Positions 26,720 through 36,498 of a DNA stretch of 60,203 bases are shown one piece after another (position 1 is the stretch's first letter; each line of letters opens with the position of its first letter). This stretch comes from Leucobacter chromiiresistens. Its GTDB lineage: Bacteria; Actinomycetota; Actinomycetes; Actinomycetales; Microbacteriaceae. The position numbers and the translations under genes were made by a program. The notes under the pieces are model-generated. The model was not told the DNA's origin. It ran no database searches and saw only the letters and a list, made by a program, of their open reading frames with translations. The stretch lies in contig NZ_LDRK01000040.1 of NCBI RefSeq assembly GCF_001477055.1, positions 1 to 60,203 on the forward strand, read 5' to 3'.

Positions 26720-27625
26720 TCAGCTCGCGAGCAGACCGGGGTAGGCGTCGCCGTACTCCTCGAGCCAGGCGTCGACGGCGCCCTCGGGGTCGTTCTGGTA
26801 CTCGTCGCCGGTGACCATGCCCTCGAGCGCGCCGTACGCGGCGTCGTCGAGCTTGATGTCGGCGATGTAGTCGGCGACCTCGGGGTACTCCTCCGCGAGG
26901 CCCTGCTTGCCGAGGAAGTGCAGGGTCTCGGGTTCGCCCATGGCGCCCTTCGGATCCTCGAGATCCTTCAGCGGGAAGGCGTCGTTCGCCCAGAACGGGC
27001 GCCACAGCGTCACGACGACGTCCTCCTCGTTATCGATCTTGTCCTGGAGCGTCGCGAGCATGGTCGCGGTCGAAGAGGTCACGAGCTCGTAGTCGCCGTC
27101 GAGCCCGTACTCGGGCATCGCGACGTCCTGCGTCTGGGCGGTGAGGCCGGCGCCCGGCTCGATGCCGATGATCTCGCCGCCGAAGCGATCCGCCTGGCCC
27201 GCGAGATCCTCGATGGAGTCGATGTCGACGTACTCGGGCACGGCGAGGGTGAGCACGGCCCCGTCGTAGTACCCGCCCAGATCCTCGATCTGGTCGCCGA
27301 ACTCCTTCATGTACTTGGCGTGGGTCACCTCGGGCCATGCGGAGGGGTAGATGTCGAAGTCGCCGCCCGCGAGGCCGGCGTAGAGCACGCCGGCGTCGGT
27401 GAGCTCCTCCATCTCGACGGTGTAGCCCATCTTGCCGAGCTGATCCTCGAGCAGGTACGCGGTGCTGAGCCCGTCGGTCCAGCCGGGGAGGTAGCCGAGG
27501 GTGATGGTGCCGTTCTCTCCGCCCGAGTCGGAGCCGCCTTCGGCCCCGGAGCCCGTGCAGCCCGTCAGAGCGAGGGCGGCGGCGGCTCCGAGAGCCGCCA
27601 TGCCGGTGAGGGTGCGCTTCTGCAT
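26720..27625 (-). CDS. Glycine betaine/proline ABC transporter substrate-binding lipoprotein
   Basis: A 301-residue OpuAC/ProX-type binding protein. The signal peptide ends in the lipobox LTGC (Cys23), so it is tethered to the outer face of the membrane. ITLGYLPGWTDGLSTAYLLEDQL starts the domain, and the aromatic-rich segments YPSAWPEVTH and LWRPFWAND are consistent with the cation-pi box that holds quaternary ammonium compounds. It is the last gene of the ATPase-permease-binding-protein operon and imports osmoprotectants under salt stress. The exact ligand (glycine betaine, proline betaine, choline) is inference. Confidence 0.93.
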   Translation of the reverse strand: MQKRTLTGMAALGAAAALALTGCTGSGAEGGSDSGGENGTITLGYLPGWTDGLSTAYLLEDQLGKMGYTVEMEELTDAGVLYAGLAGGDFDIYPSAWPEVTHAKYMKEFGDQIEDLGGYYDGAVLTLAVPEYVDIDSIEDLAGQADRFGGEIIGIEPGAGLTAQTQDVAMPEYGLDGDYELVTSSTATMLATLQDKIDNEEDVVVTLWRPFWANDAFPLKDLEDPKGAMGEPETLHFLGKQGLAEEYPEVADYIADIKLDDAAYGALEGMVTGDEYQNDPEGAVDAWLEEYGDAYPGLLAS

Positions 27626-27696
27626 GCGTCGTCCTTTCGTTGCGTGCGCTGAGCGCACGGTGTGGGTGTACGTCTGGTGCGGGGTGGAGCGGGGCG

Positions 27697-28602
27697 TCAC
27701 GCGGCCTTCGCGAGGGTGCCCGTGCGTCGCGCGTCGCGGCGTCGCCGCAGCGCGCCGAGCAGCGAGTGCTTGAACTCGCCGGGGTTGCCGAGCGCGGCGG
27801 TGACGCGATCGAGGAAGACGGCGAGGATCACGACGCTCAGACCGGCCTCCACGCCCTGCGCGATGTTCAGCGTCGAGATGGCGGCGACGACCTCCTTGCC
27901 GAGTCCGTTCGCACCGGCCATGCCGGCGACGACGGCCATGGAGAGCGCGAGCATGATCACCTGGTTGATGCCGGCCATGATGGTCGGCATCGCGAGGGGC
28001 AGCTGGATGCCGCGGAGGATCTTGCCGGGGGCGGCGCCGAAGGCGTACCCGGCCTCGACGGTCTCGGCATCGACGCCGCGGATGCCGAGCTCGGTGAAGC
28101 GCACGCCCGGTGCGACGGAGAAGAGCACGGTCGCGAAGACGCCCGGCACGAAGCCGATGCTGAAGAAGATCACCGCGGGGATCAGGTAGACGAATGCGGG
28201 CATCGTCTGCATGAAGTCGAGCACGGGCTTCAGGACGGCGCTGAACGCGTCGCTCCGAGCCGCAGCGATGCCGAGCGGCACCGCGACGACGACGGCGATG
28301 AGCGCCGCGATGAGCACGAGCGCGAGCGTGAGCATCGCGTTCTCCCATTGACCCATGCCGACGATGAGCAGCATGGTGATAGCGGTGCCCACGGCGAGCT
28401 GCCACGAGCGCAGCAGCCATCCGATGAGCGCGAACACGACGATGAGCACCGCGAACGGCACCGAGGTGAGCCCGTCGGCGAGCCCCTCGACGAGGAACTT
28501 GATGACCATGGTGACCGCGTCGAGGAATCCGTCGAACGTGGCCTTGAACCAGTTGAGCCCTTCGGCGACCCAGTCGCCGAGCGGAATGCGGAAGTCATCC
28601 AT
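27697..28602 (-). CDS. Glycine betaine/proline ABC transporter permease
   Basis: A 301-residue inner-membrane permease of the ProW/OpuAB type, with about seven hydrophobic segments and the cytoplasmic coupling motif EAGYAFGAAPGKILRGIQLPLAMPTIMAGINQ (the EAA loop that docks to the ATPase). The N-terminal 30 residues, LGDWVAEGLNWFKATFDGFLDA, match the amphipathic segment before the first helix in ProW. The ATG overlaps the ATPase stop codon by one base (TGATG), so expression is coupled. The C-terminus is basic. Confidence 0.95.
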   Translation of the reverse strand: MDDFRIPLGDWVAEGLNWFKATFDGFLDAVTMVIKFLVEGLADGLTSVPFAVLIVVFALIGWLLRSWQLAVGTAITMLLIVGMGQWENAMLTLALVLIAALIAVVVAVPLGIAAARSDAFSAVLKPVLDFMQTMPAFVYLIPAVIFFSIGFVPGVFATVLFSVAPGVRFTELGIRGVDAETVEAGYAFGAAPGKILRGIQLPLAMPTIMAGINQVIMLALSMAVVAGMAGANGLGKEVVAAISTLNIAQGVEAGLSVVILAVFLDRVTAALGNPGEFKHSLLGALRRRRDARRTGTLAKAA

Positions 28603-29993
28603 CAGCGCACCTCCTCATTCTCGGGCGACAGCCCGGGTTCGGCGTCGCCTCCGGGGGCGTCGCCCAGCGTTTCCGAGATCGTCGCCGCGGAGACGGTCGG
28701 CGTCGGCTCGATGATGGGGATCTCCGTCGTCATCGTCGGCAGATCGGTCAGCGCGGCGAGCAGCGTCACCCGCGGCACGACGCCGATCAGGCGATCCTGC
28801 TCGTCGGTGACGGCCACCGGGAGCGGGCTCTCGACGGCGAGCTCGAAGAGCTCGGAGATGTACTGATCGCGCTTCACGATCGACGGTGTGGGGCGCAGGA
28901 GCGCGGTGATGTCGGTGCCGCCCTCGCGCACCTGCCGCAGCACGTCCCTGTCGCGGACGACGCCGAGCAGCTTGCGCGACGCGGAGGTGACGAAGCAGGC
29001 CGAGGTCTGCAGGTCGCGCATGGTCCGCAGCGCGGTTCGGGGGCCGGCGCTCGCGGGCACGACCGCGCGAGGCGGCTCCATCACATCGCCGGCGGTGAGC
29101 ACGCGGGCCCGATCGACATCCTGCACGAACTGCGCGACGTAGTCGTTGGCGGGGTCGGTGAGGATGTCGTTCGGCGTGCCGACCTGCACGATCCGGCCGT
29201 CGCGCATGACCGCGATGCGATCGCCGAGGAACATGGCCTCGTTGAGATCGTGGGTGATGAACACGATCGTCTTGTTGAGCTCCTGCTGCAGCTCGATCAG
29301 CTGCTCCTGCATTTCGCGTCGGATCAGCGGATCGAGCGCTGAGAACGCCTCGTCCATGAGCAGGATGTCGGTATCCGCCGCGAAGGCGCGCGCGATGCCG
29401 ACGCGCTGCTGCATGCCGCCGGAAAGCTCGCCGGGAAGGTGCTGCTCCCATCCCTGCAGACCGACGCGCTGCAGCCAGTGCTGCGCGCGTTCGCGCCGCT
29501 CTGCGGGCCCGACACCTTGGAGCTCGAGCCCGTAGGCGACGTTGTCGAGCACGGTGCGGTGGGGGAGGAGCGCGAAGTGCTGGAAGACCATGGACATCCG
29601 GTCGCGGCGCAGCGCGCGCAGTTCGGGCCCGCTCAGACCGACGACCTCGGTGCCGAACACCGAGATCGAGCCGTCAGTCGTGTCGTTCAGACCGTTGAGC
29701 ATGCGGATCAGGGTGGACTTCCCGGACCCCGAGAGGCCCATCACGACGAAGATCTCGCCGGGGTTCACGCTGAAGCTCGCGTCGATCACGGCCGCGGTGC
29801 CCTGCCCGCGCACCTCCTCGCGCGTGGCGCCCTTGCGCAGGCGCTTGACGACCTCTCGGGGCCGTCGTCCGAATACTTTATAGGCGTGGGACACGGCGAT
29901 CGCGGGGACCGCCGCTCCGTCCGCCTCCGCCGCGGGCGAATCCGCCGCTCGCGCTGCGTCCGCCGCTGCGGACTGTTCCGTGGTACTGGTCAC
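28602..29993 (-). CDS. Glycine betaine/proline ABC transporter ATP-binding protein with C-terminal CBS domains
   Basis: A 463-residue ProV/OpuAA-type ATPase. Walker A is GLSGSGKST, the signature LSGGMQQRVGIARAF, Walker B DILLMDEAFSALD, and the switch histidine is in VFITHDLNEA. Residues from about 320 on form two CBS modules (VMEPPRAVVPAS and SIVKRDQYISELFELAVESPLPVAVTDEQDRLIGVV), which in OpuA sense ionic strength or bind c-di-AMP. A 45-residue Ala/Glu-rich N-terminus precedes the conserved VSHAYKVFG. The GTG at 29993 follows GAGGAG by seven bases. Confidence 0.95.
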   Translation of the reverse strand: MTSTTEQSAAADAARAADSPAAEADGAAVPAIAVSHAYKVFGRRPREVVKRLRKGATREEVRGQGTAAVIDASFSVNPGEIFVVMGLSGSGKSTLIRMLNGLNDTTDGSISVFGTEVVGLSGPELRALRRDRMSMVFQHFALLPHRTVLDNVAYGLELQGVGPAERRERAQHWLQRVGLQGWEQHLPGELSGGMQQRVGIARAFAADTDILLMDEAFSALDPLIRREMQEQLIELQQELNKTIVFITHDLNEAMFLGDRIAVMRDGRIVQVGTPNDILTDPANDYVAQFVQDVDRARVLTAGDVMEPPRAVVPASAGPRTALRTMRDLQTSACFVTSASRKLLGVVRDRDVLRQVREGGTDITALLRPTPSIVKRDQYISELFELAVESPLPVAVTDEQDRLIGVVPRVTLLAALTDLPTMTTEIPIIEPTPTVSAATISETLGDAPGGDAEPGLSPENEEVR

Positions 29994-30223
29994 TGTAAAC
30001 TCCTCGTTCTCGGCACGATGAAATCGGAGGCGCTCGGATGACGGGCGGGATCGATGCGATCGCGGCGCCGACGTCGGCCGACTTCCTCGCCATTGGCCAG
30101 CTGCTCGTGCGGAGGATCTGGCCGCGCGTGCTTCATTCGAACTCCAGGGCGCCGGATCTCGGCGCACGATCTTCCGGAGCGGATCGGAAAGCACGGCACG
30201 CGGCCGCCCTCAACGCTTCCTCG

Positions 30224-30253
30224 ACGCTAACAACGTCGTGCACGGATGTGCAA
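30224..30253 (-). promoter_or_regulatory. Probable promoter of the glycine betaine importer operon
   Basis: On the minus strand a -35 TTGCAC (30248-30253) and a -10 TAGCGT (30224-30229) are separated by 18 bp. This would give a leader of roughly 220 nt before the ATPase start; the part from 29994 to 30223 shows a ribosome site but no fold I can name. Confidence 0.6.
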
Positions 30254-30328
30254 GGCGCGCCCGGCGCCCCGAAGAGTGGTCTCCACCATGTAACACGCCG
30301 TGATCTGGGGTTCTTATCCCCAGTCATC

Positions 30329-30344
30329 GTTACCCGTTCGTTAC
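30329..30344. promoter_or_regulatory. GTTAC direct repeat, possible MtrA-type response regulator site
   Basis: GTTAC occurs twice with a six-base spacer (30329-30333 and 30340-30344), about 75 bp upstream of the importer promoter. Direct repeats of GTTAC/GTAAC with about 11-bp spacing are reported for MtrA in actinobacteria, and MtrA controls osmoprotectant uptake genes in Corynebacterium. A small hairpin, CTGGGG...CCCCAG, lies next to it at 30305-30323. The assignment is inference. Confidence 0.4.
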
Positions 30345-30410
30345 GAACCGAGCCCCGCGATCCGCCCGTTCGCAACTTCGCGCACGCAGCCGGGCGGCCC
30401 GGCGCTGCGC

Positions 30411-30416
30411 TACACT
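30411..30416 (+). promoter_or_regulatory. -10 hexamer (TACACT) of the ileS T-box transcript
   Basis: TACACT lies six to seven bases before the predicted 5' end of the T-box leader. No strong -35 is visible in the GC-rich sequence upstream. Confidence 0.6.
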
Positions 30417-30422
30417 GGTCCC

Positions 30423-30650
30423 ATCGACTGCGAACCGACCATCATCGGGGAGTCTTCGGAAGAACAGCGGCGCATCCGCCCCACGCACGGGGAGTCGAGC
30501 CGCCCAGTAGAACCGAACGGGCCGGGCCCGTCACAGCCCAATGAAGAGGTCGCGCACCCTCCACCGAGGGCGCGAGCGGCAAGCGGGGTGGTACCGCGGG
30601 AGACGGATGCGATCCGGATCTCGTCCCGGCGCAGGCACATACCCATACGC
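30423..30650 (+). ncRNA. T-box leader of ileS (actinobacterial, translational type)
   Basis: The hallmark T-box sequence GGTGGTACCGCG is at 30587-30598. Near the 5' end, CCATCATCGGGG supplies an ATC isoleucine specifier triplet (30441-30443 or 30444-30446) in a short stem I region, as in the ultrashort stem I class of actinobacterial ileS leaders. No terminator with a T-run follows. Instead CTCGTCCCGGCG can pair with CGCCGGAACCGAG next to the AAGGA site, so control is probably at translation initiation: uncharged tRNA-Ile would free the ribosome site. The exact ends are approximate. Confidence 0.88.
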
Positions 30651-30669
30651 CGGAACCGAGAAGGAACCC

Positions 30670-33600
30670 ATGCCGTACCCTCAGCAGTCCACGGGAACCC
30701 CGTCCACCCCCGCCGCCTCGCAGGCGGGCGCCGCTTTCGGCGTCGCCGCATCGCCCCGGCTCCCCGAGATCGAGCGGGGCGTGCTCGACTTCTGGGCGTT
30801 CGACGACACCTTCCGCGAATCGATCCGACGCCGGACGGATGCGCCGGAGTGGGTGTTCAACGACGGCCCCCCGTTCGCCAACGGCCTGCCCCATTACGGG
30901 CACCTGCTGACCGGGTACGCGAAGGACGTCTTCCCGCGCTTCCAGACCATGCGCGGGAAGAAGGTGGAGCGCCGCTTCGGATGGGACACCCACGGTCTCC
31001 CCGCCGAGCTCGAGGCCATGAAGCAGCTCGGCATCACGGAGAAGTCGCAGATCGAGGAGATGGGCGTCGCCGCGTTCAACGGCAAGGCCCGCGCCTCGGT
31101 GCTGCAGTACACCCGCGAGTGGGAGGAGTACGTGACCCGCCAGGCCCGCTGGGTCGATTTCGAGCACGGGTACAAGACGCTCGACCTCGGGTACATGGAG
31201 AGCGTGATCTGGGCGTTCAAGCAGCTCTACGAACGCGGCCTCGCCTACGAGGGATCCCGCATCCTCCCGTACTGCTGGCGCGACGAGACGCCGCTGTCGA
31301 ACCACGAGCTGCGCATGGACGACGACGTCTACCAGATGCGCCAGGACCCCTCGGTGACGGTCGCGTTCCCGCTGAGCGGCGACCGCGCCGACGCGCTCGG
31401 CCTCGACGGCGTGCGCGCCCTCGCCTGGACCACCACGCCGTGGACGCTGCCCACGAACGCCGCCCTCGCGGTGGGCCCCGACATCGACTACGCCGTCATC
31501 CCGGCAGGCCCGGCGGGCGCGGGCGACGGCGCCGTCGCAGGCGAGGCCCGCTACCTGCTCGCGAGCGAGCTCGTCGGCGCGCACGCGAAGGATCTCGGCT
31601 ACGCCACCGCCGAGGAGGCCGTCGCGGCCGTCGCGCAGCACGTGCGCGGCGCCGATCTCAACGGCGTGCGCTACGCCCCCCTCTTCGACTACTTCACGGA
31701 CGTCGAGGTCTGGGGCACCGAGCACTGCTGGCAGATCCTCGTCGACGACTACGTCTCGACCACCGACGGCACGGGCATCGTGCACCAGTCGCCCGCCTAC
31801 GGCGAGGACGACTACCGCATCGCCACCGCAGCGGGCATGCCGACCATCGTGAGCGTCGACGAAGGCGGCCGTTTCATCGCTGCGGTCTCCGATGTCGCGG
31901 GCGAGCTGTGGATGGACGCGAACCGACCGCTGATCCGCCTCGTGCGGGAGCGCGGTCGCCTGCTGCGCGAGCAGAGCTACGAGCACTCGTACCCGCACTG
32001 CTGGCGGTGCCGCAACCCGCTCATCTACAAGGCCGTCTCGAGCTGGTTCGTGCGCGTCACCGACATCAAGCAGCGCATGCTCGAGACCAACGAGCAGATC
32101 ACCTGGGTGCCCGAGAACGTGAAGCACGGGCAGTTCGGGAAGTGGCTCGAGGGCGCGCGCGACTGGTCGATCAGCCGCAACCGGTACTGGGGCAGCCCGA
32201 TTCCGGTCTGGAAGAGCGACGACCCCGAGCACCCGCGCATCGACGTGTACGGCTCCGTCGCGGAGCTGGAAGCCGATTTCGGCGAGCTGCCCCGCAACGA
32301 GGCCGGCGAGGTCGATCTGCACCGTCCCTACATCGACCAGCTCACCCGCCCCAACCCCGACGACCCGAGCGGCAGATCCACGATGCGCCGCATCGAGGAC
32401 GTGCTCGACGTCTGGTTCGATTCGGGCTCCATGCCGTTCGCGCAGGCCCACTACCCGTTCGAGAACCAGGAGTGGTTCGAGACGCATCAGCCCGCCGACT
32501 TCATCGTCGAGTACATCGGGCAGACCCGCGGATGGTTCTACGTGCAGCACGTGCTCGCCACCGCGCTGTTCGACCGGCCTGCCTTCACCAACGTGGTCAG
32601 CCACGGCATCGTGCTGGGCTCCGACGGCAACAAGATGTCGAAGTCGCTGCGCAACTACCCCGACGTGAACGAGGTGTTCGATCGCGACGGCTCCGACGCG
32701 ATGCGCTGGTTCCTCATGGCGTCGCCGGTGGTGCGCGGCGGCAACCTCGTCGTGACGGAGGAGGGCATCAGAGAGGGCGTGCGCCAGTTCATCCTGCCGC
32801 TCTGGAGCACGTGGTACTTCTTCTCGCTGTACGCCAACGCCGACGGCATCGCCGCGGAGCGGCGCACCGACTCGACCGACCCGCTCGACCGGTACATCCT
32901 CGCGAAGACCGGGCGGCTCATCCGCGACGTCGAATCGCACCTCGAGGCGCTGGACACGACCTCGGCGGCCGAGGCGCTGCGCGCGTACGCCGAGGTGCTC
33001 ACGAACTGGTACGTGCGCCGCTCCCGCGACCGCTTCTGGGCGGGGCTCGGCGGCGAGCACGGCGCCCCCGAGAACCGCCAGGCCTTCGACACCCTCTACA
33101 CCGTGCTCGAGACCGTCGCTCGCGTCGCCGCACCGCTCGCGCCCCTCGTCACGGAGGAGCTCTGGCGCGGCCTCACCGGCGGACGGTCGGTGCATCTCAC
33201 GGACTGGCCGGACGCTGCGGAGTTCCCCGACGACCCCGCGCTCGTGCGCGCCATGGACGAGGTGCGGCAGATCACGTCGCAGATGCTCGCGCTCCGCAAG
33301 AGCCGCGGCCTGCGCGTGCGCCTGCCGCTCGCATCGCTGACCGTCGTCGCAGAGCATCCCGCGGAGCTCGCGCCCTTCGCCGACATCCTGCGGGAGGAGC
33401 TGAACGTCAAGGCGGTCGAGCTCGTGCAGCAGACGGAGACCAGCGCCGAGGAGCACGGCATCGTGCAGACGCTCTCCGTCAATGCGCGGGCGGCTGGGCC
33501 GCGGCTCGGCAAGCAGGTGCAGCAGGCCATCAAGGCGGCGAAGTCGGGCGACTGGAGCGAGCAGAACGGCGCCGTGGTCGCCGGCGGCATCGCGCTCGAA

Positions 33601-34059
33601 CCCCACGAGTACGAGCTCACCCTGCGGGCCGGCGACGACGCGGACGCCGGCCCGGCGCTGACGCTGCTGCCCGGCGGCGGCTTCGCGATGCTCGATACGA
33701 CCCTCACGCCGGAGCTGGAGGCGGAGGGAATCGCGCGAGACGCGATCCGCGCGGTGCAGGAGGCCCGCAAGAACGCCGGGCTCGAGGTCAGCGACCGCAT
33801 CGTGCTGGCGCTGAACGCCGAGCCGGCGCACGCCGCCGCCTTGGAGGCGCACGCGGCGCTCATCGCGAGCGAGACGCTGGCCGAGGGCTTCGCCGTGCAG
33901 GAGGCGGTCGGAATCGACGCGATCATCGACGACATCCCGTCTCCCGGCAACGGCGTCTTCGTCACGGCAGCCCGCGGCATCGGTTCCGAGAAGGCCGCGA
34001 TCGTCATCACGATCGATGCGACCGAAGCGGCGTCCCTCCGCGCGGGAGGCGCGGCGTGA
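30670..34059 (+). CDS. ileS: Isoleucine--tRNA ligase
   Basis: A 1129-residue class I synthetase, the long eukaryote-like type (bacterial type 1 enzymes are about 940). HIGH appears as HYGH in [18 protein letters not shown] and KMSKS in [14 protein letters not shown]. The CP1 editing domain includes [19 protein letters not shown]. Enzymes of this type are often intrinsically resistant to mupirocin, which is family knowledge, not shown here. About 40 poorly conserved residues precede the core. GAGAAGGA just upstream of the ATG at 30670 is the ribosome site controlled by the T-box. folC begins in the last four bases. Confidence 0.97.
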   Translation: MPYPQQSTGTPSTPAASQAGAAFGVAASPRLPEIERGVLDFWAFDDTFRESIRRRTDAPEWVFNDGPPFANGLPHYGHLLTGYAKDVFPRFQTMRGKKVERRFGWDTHGLPAELEAMKQLGITEKSQIEEMGVAAFNGKARASVLQYTREWEEYVTRQARWVDFEHGYKTLDLGYMESVIWAFKQLYERGLAYEGSRILPYCWRDETPLSNHELRMDDDVYQMRQDPSVTVAFPLSGDRADALGLDGVRALAWTTTPWTLPTNAALAVGPDIDYAVIPAGPAGAGDGAVAGEARYLLASELVGAHAKDLGYATAEEAVAAVAQHVRGADLNGVRYAPLFDYFTDVEVWGTEHCWQILVDDYVSTTDGTGIVHQSPAYGEDDYRIATAAGMPTIVSVDEGGRFIAAVSDVAGELWMDANRPLIRLVRERGRLLREQSYEHSYPHCWRCRNPLIYKAVSSWFVRVTDIKQRMLETNEQITWVPENVKHGQFGKWLEGARDWSISRNRYWGSPIPVWKSDDPEHPRIDVYGSVAELEADFGELPRNEAGEVDLHRPYIDQLTRPNPDDPSGRSTMRRIEDVLDVWFDSGSMPFAQAHYPFENQEWFETHQPADFIVEYIGQTRGWFYVQHVLATALFDRPAFTNVVSHGIVLGSDGNKMSKSLRNYPDVNEVFDRDGSDAMRWFLMASPVVRGGNLVVTEEGIREGVRQFILPLWSTWYFFSLYANADGIAAERRTDSTDPLDRYILAKTGRLIRDVESHLEALDTTSAAEALRAYAEVLTNWYVRRSRDRFWAGLGGEHGAPENRQAFDTLYTVLETVARVAAPLAPLVTEELWRGLTGGRSVHLTDWPDAAEFPDDPALVRAMDEVRQITSQMLALRKSRGLRVRLPLASLTVVAEHPAELAPFADILREELNVKAVELVQQTETSAEEHGIVQTLSVNARAAGPRLGKQVQQAIKAAKSGDWSEQNGAVVAGGIALEPHEYELTLRAGDDADAGPALTLLPGGGFAMLDTTLTPELEAEGIARDAIRAVQEARKNAGLEVSDRIVLALNAEPAHAAALEAHAALIASETLAEGFAVQEAVGIDAIIDDIPSPGNGVFVTAARGIGSEKAAIVITIDATEAASLRAGGAA

Positions 34060-35396
34060 GCGGCGCGGAGGCGGTGTACGCCGCCCTCCTCGAGCGCGTC
34101 GGCGAGGCGCACCCGCGCCCGCGCATCGACCCGGTGCGTCGACTCGCCGAGCTCGCCGGATCGCCGCAGCTCTCCTTCCCCGTCATCCAGGTGGCCGGCA
34201 CGAACGGGAAGACCTCGACCAGTCGCGCGATCGCGTCGCTCATGAGCGCCCACGGGCTCCGCACCGGGCTCTTCACCAGCCCGCACCTCGTCGACTTCAC
34301 CGAGCGCTTCCAGCTCGACGGAGCGCCGATCGACGGCGCCGTGCTCGCCGCCGCCTGGGAGGAGCTGCACCTGCCGCTCGAGGTCGTGGACGCCGAACTC
34401 ACCGCTGCGGGCCACGGCCCGATCACCTTCTTCGAAGCGCTCGCCGTGCTCGCATTCGTCGCATTCGCCGATGCTCCGGTCGATGTCGCCGTGATCGAGG
34501 TCGGCATGGGCGGCGAGTGGGATGCGACGAACATCGTCGATGCCCGCGTCGCGGTCTTCACGCCGATCGACCTCGATCACACCGCGGTGCTCGGCCCGGA
34601 CGTCGCGACCATCTCGCGCACCAAGGCGGGCATCATCAAGCCGGGGTCGGTCGTGGTGTCTGCGCTGCAGGACCCCGATGCGCTCGCCGAGATCACCGAC
34701 GCCGCGACGCGCCACGACGCCGCCCTCGCCGTGCAGGGCCGCGACTTCTCGCTGGTGGACGACCGGGTCGCCGTCGGCGGGCGTCAGATCGACGTCGTCG
34801 GGATCGGCGGCCACGCCTACGACCCCATCTTCCTGCCGCTGTTCGGGCACCATCAGGCCGAGAACGCGACCCTCGCGATCGCCGCAGTCGAGGCGTTCTT
34901 CGGGGCGGATCGCCCGCTGCCCGAGGAGGTGCTCGACGCGGGCTTCGGCGCGCTCACCTCGCCGGGCAGGCTGCAGCTGATCGGCACCGATCCCGTGATC
35001 TACGTGGACGCCGCGCACAACCCGCACGGTGCGGCAGCGCTCGTCGCGGCGGTTGCCGAGTCGTTCGACTTCTCCGAGCTCGCGCTCGTGGTCGGCGTGC
35101 TCGAGGAGAAGGACACCTCGGGTCTCCTGGCGGCGCTCGCGCCGATCGCGCACCGCGTGACCGTCACCCCGGTCGATTCGCCCCGCAGCACCACGTCGGA
35201 GGAGCTGAAGCGCATCGCGGAGGACGAGATCCCCGGCACGCCGATCGAACTCGCCGACTCGCTCCCGGAGGCGCTCGCAGAAGCCCGCGGCTGGGCGATG
35301 CGCGCCGAGGGGCGCGCGGTGCTGGTGGTGGGGTCGGTGCTGCTGGCGGGCGAGGCGATCGCCTTCGCTCGCTCCGAGGGCTGGAGCGTCGCGTGA
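34056..35396 (+). CDS. folC: Bifunctional folylpolyglutamate synthase/dihydrofolate synthase
   Basis: A 446-residue Mur-ligase-fold enzyme that adds glutamate to dihydropteroate and folates. The P-loop is [29 protein letters not shown] is the folate-binding loop, and [17 protein letters not shown] is the FolC signature. The C-terminal domain includes GPGRLQ-like [25 protein letters not shown]. The GTG start overlaps the ileS stop (GTGA), and the next gene overlaps its own stop the same way. The product supplies folates for initiator tRNA formylation and nucleotide synthesis. Confidence 0.95.
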   Translation: MSGAEAVYAALLERVGEAHPRPRIDPVRRLAELAGSPQLSFPVIQVAGTNGKTSTSRAIASLMSAHGLRTGLFTSPHLVDFTERFQLDGAPIDGAVLAAAWEELHLPLEVVDAELTAAGHGPITFFEALAVLAFVAFADAPVDVAVIEVGMGGEWDATNIVDARVAVFTPIDLDHTAVLGPDVATISRTKAGIIKPGSVVVSALQDPDALAEITDAATRHDAALAVQGRDFSLVDDRVAVGGRQIDVVGIGGHAYDPIFLPLFGHHQAENATLAIAAVEAFFGADRPLPEEVLDAGFGALTSPGRLQLIGTDPVIYVDAAHNPHGAAALVAAVAESFDFSELALVVGVLEEKDTSGLLAALAPIAHRVTVTPVDSPRSTTSEELKRIAEDEIPGTPIELADSLPEALAEARGWAMRAEGRAVLVVGSVLLAGEAIAFARSEGWSVA

Positions 35397-35896
35397 CCCG
35401 CGCAGCCGACGGCCGAGGCGCCGAGCGGCGACCCGGCCCGGGCGAGGGCTCGGAGGAACCCGAGCTCGTGCTCTCGCCGTCCGAGAACGCCGCCCACAAT
35501 TCGGCGATGCGCATCGCGGGCGCGCGACGCGGACCGACCTCCACGCAGAAGGCCCTCGCCTCCATCGTGCTGGGCTTCGAGCTCTGCATCGTCGCCCTCT
35601 TCGGCCTGACGATCTTCGGAATGGCGGTGCTCGAGCCCCGCGAGCTGGGGCTCTTCACCGGGGGCGGACTCGCACTGCTGATCCTCGTCGCGCTCGCGGG
35701 CATGCGGCGCGGTCGGTTCGGCATCATCGTCGGCTGGGTCGTCCACGCCCTCATGCTGCTCACCGCTTTCATCCTGCCCATGTCGCTGATCGTCAGCGTG
35801 CTGTTCTCGGCGCTGTGGGTCTACTGCATGATCCGCGGGGCGCGGATCGACCGCGACCGTGCGGCGTGGCTGGCCGCGCAGGGCGACGCAGCCTGA
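35393..35896 (+). CDS. DUF4233 domain-containing membrane protein
   Basis: A 167-residue protein with a hydrophilic N-terminus of about 60 residues and four hydrophobic segments (for example IVLGFELCIVALFGLTIFGMAVL and HALMLLTAFILPMSLIVSVLFSALW). The pattern FELCIVALFG and its position between folC and ndk match DUF4233, a conserved actinobacterial family of unknown function. The GTG start lies in the folC stop (GTGA). It is probably the last gene of the ileS-folC operon. Confidence 0.88.
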   Translation: MTRAADGRGAERRPGPGEGSEEPELVLSPSENAAHNSAMRIAGARRGPTSTQKALASIVLGFELCIVALFGLTIFGMAVLEPRELGLFTGGGLALLILVALAGMRRGRFGIIVGWVVHALMLLTAFILPMSLIVSVLFSALWVYCMIRGARIDRDRAAWLAAQGDAA

Positions 35897-35980
35897 TTCG
35901 ATACACTCTCTGATCGGGCCCGGCCCGCGCGGCCGTCCGAATGTCCGTCACGATTTTCGTCCTGAGTAGAAGGAGTCCGC

Positions 35981-36397
35981 ATGTCGGCTGAAGAAACGTT
36001 GATCCTGGTGAAGCCCGACGGTGTCGCCCGCGGCCTGACCGGCGAGGTCATCCGCCGCATCGAGGCCAAGGGGTACCGGCTGACGGATCTCCGCTTCGTC
36101 GCCCCCGACCGCGAGCTCCTCGCGGCGCACTACGCCGAGCACGAGGGCAAGCCGTTCTACGAGCCGCTGCTCGACTTCATGTCTTCGGGACCGTCGGTCG
36201 CGATTCGCGCCCAGGGGGAGCGCGTCATCGAGGGCTTCCGCTCGCTCGCCGGCACGACCGATCCGACCACCGCCGCACCCGGAACGATCCGCGGCGATCT
36301 CGGCCGCGACTGGGGCGAGCGGGTGCAGCAGAACCTGGTGCACGGCTCCGACTCGCCCGAGTCGGCCGCGCGCGAGCTCGCGCTCTGGTTCGCCTGA
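35981..36397 (+). CDS. ndk: Nucleoside diphosphate kinase
   Basis: A 138-residue enzyme that equilibrates nucleoside di- and triphosphates through a phosphohistidine. The active site is NLVHGSDS with His121, and LILVKPDGVARGL and GTIRGDLG are nucleotide-binding segments. Length is standard. AGAAGGAG at 35970-35977 precedes the ATG, and TACACT at 35902-35907 is a likely -10, so it has its own promoter behind the folC group. Confidence 0.96.
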   Translation: MSAEETLILVKPDGVARGLTGEVIRRIEAKGYRLTDLRFVAPDRELLAAHYAEHEGKPFYEPLLDFMSSGPSVAIRAQGERVIEGFRSLAGTTDPTTAAPGTIRGDLGRDWGERVQQNLVHGSDSPESAARELALWFA

Positions 36398-36430
36398 GCC
36401 GACTCGCCGCGCCGGTGCGAGTCGGGCCGA

Positions 36431-36474
36431 TGCGGATCGCGCCGGTGCGGATCGCGCCGGTGCGGATCGCGCGG
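36431..36474. repeat. 15-bp tandem repeat, three units
   Basis: TGCGGATCGCGCCGG is repeated at 36431, 36446 and 36461 (the last unit truncated by one base), in the 100-bp gap between ndk and the next gene and ending 13 bp before its -10-like hexamer. Confidence 0.9.
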
Positions 36475-36498
36475 CGCGAGTCGCGATAGCGTACGGGC

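Noticed and set aside
30000-30350. c-di-AMP (ydaO-type) riboswitch in front of the betaine importer
   Set aside because: The known consensus elements of that riboswitch are not visible. Only a small hairpin and GTTAC repeats are seen, and the hairpin lies upstream of the predicted start site.
30442-33852. Very long open frame (about 1136 codons) antisense to ileS, and similar long antisense frames opposite valS, pgi and dnaG
   Set aside because: High GC with strong third-position bias leaves long stop-free antisense frames. The predicted proteins are Arg/Asp/Val/Leu-rich without recognisable domains, and the sense genes are certain.
36400-36498. Terminator behind ndk
   Set aside because: The stretch is a 15-bp tandem repeat without a convincing stem-loop or T-run.
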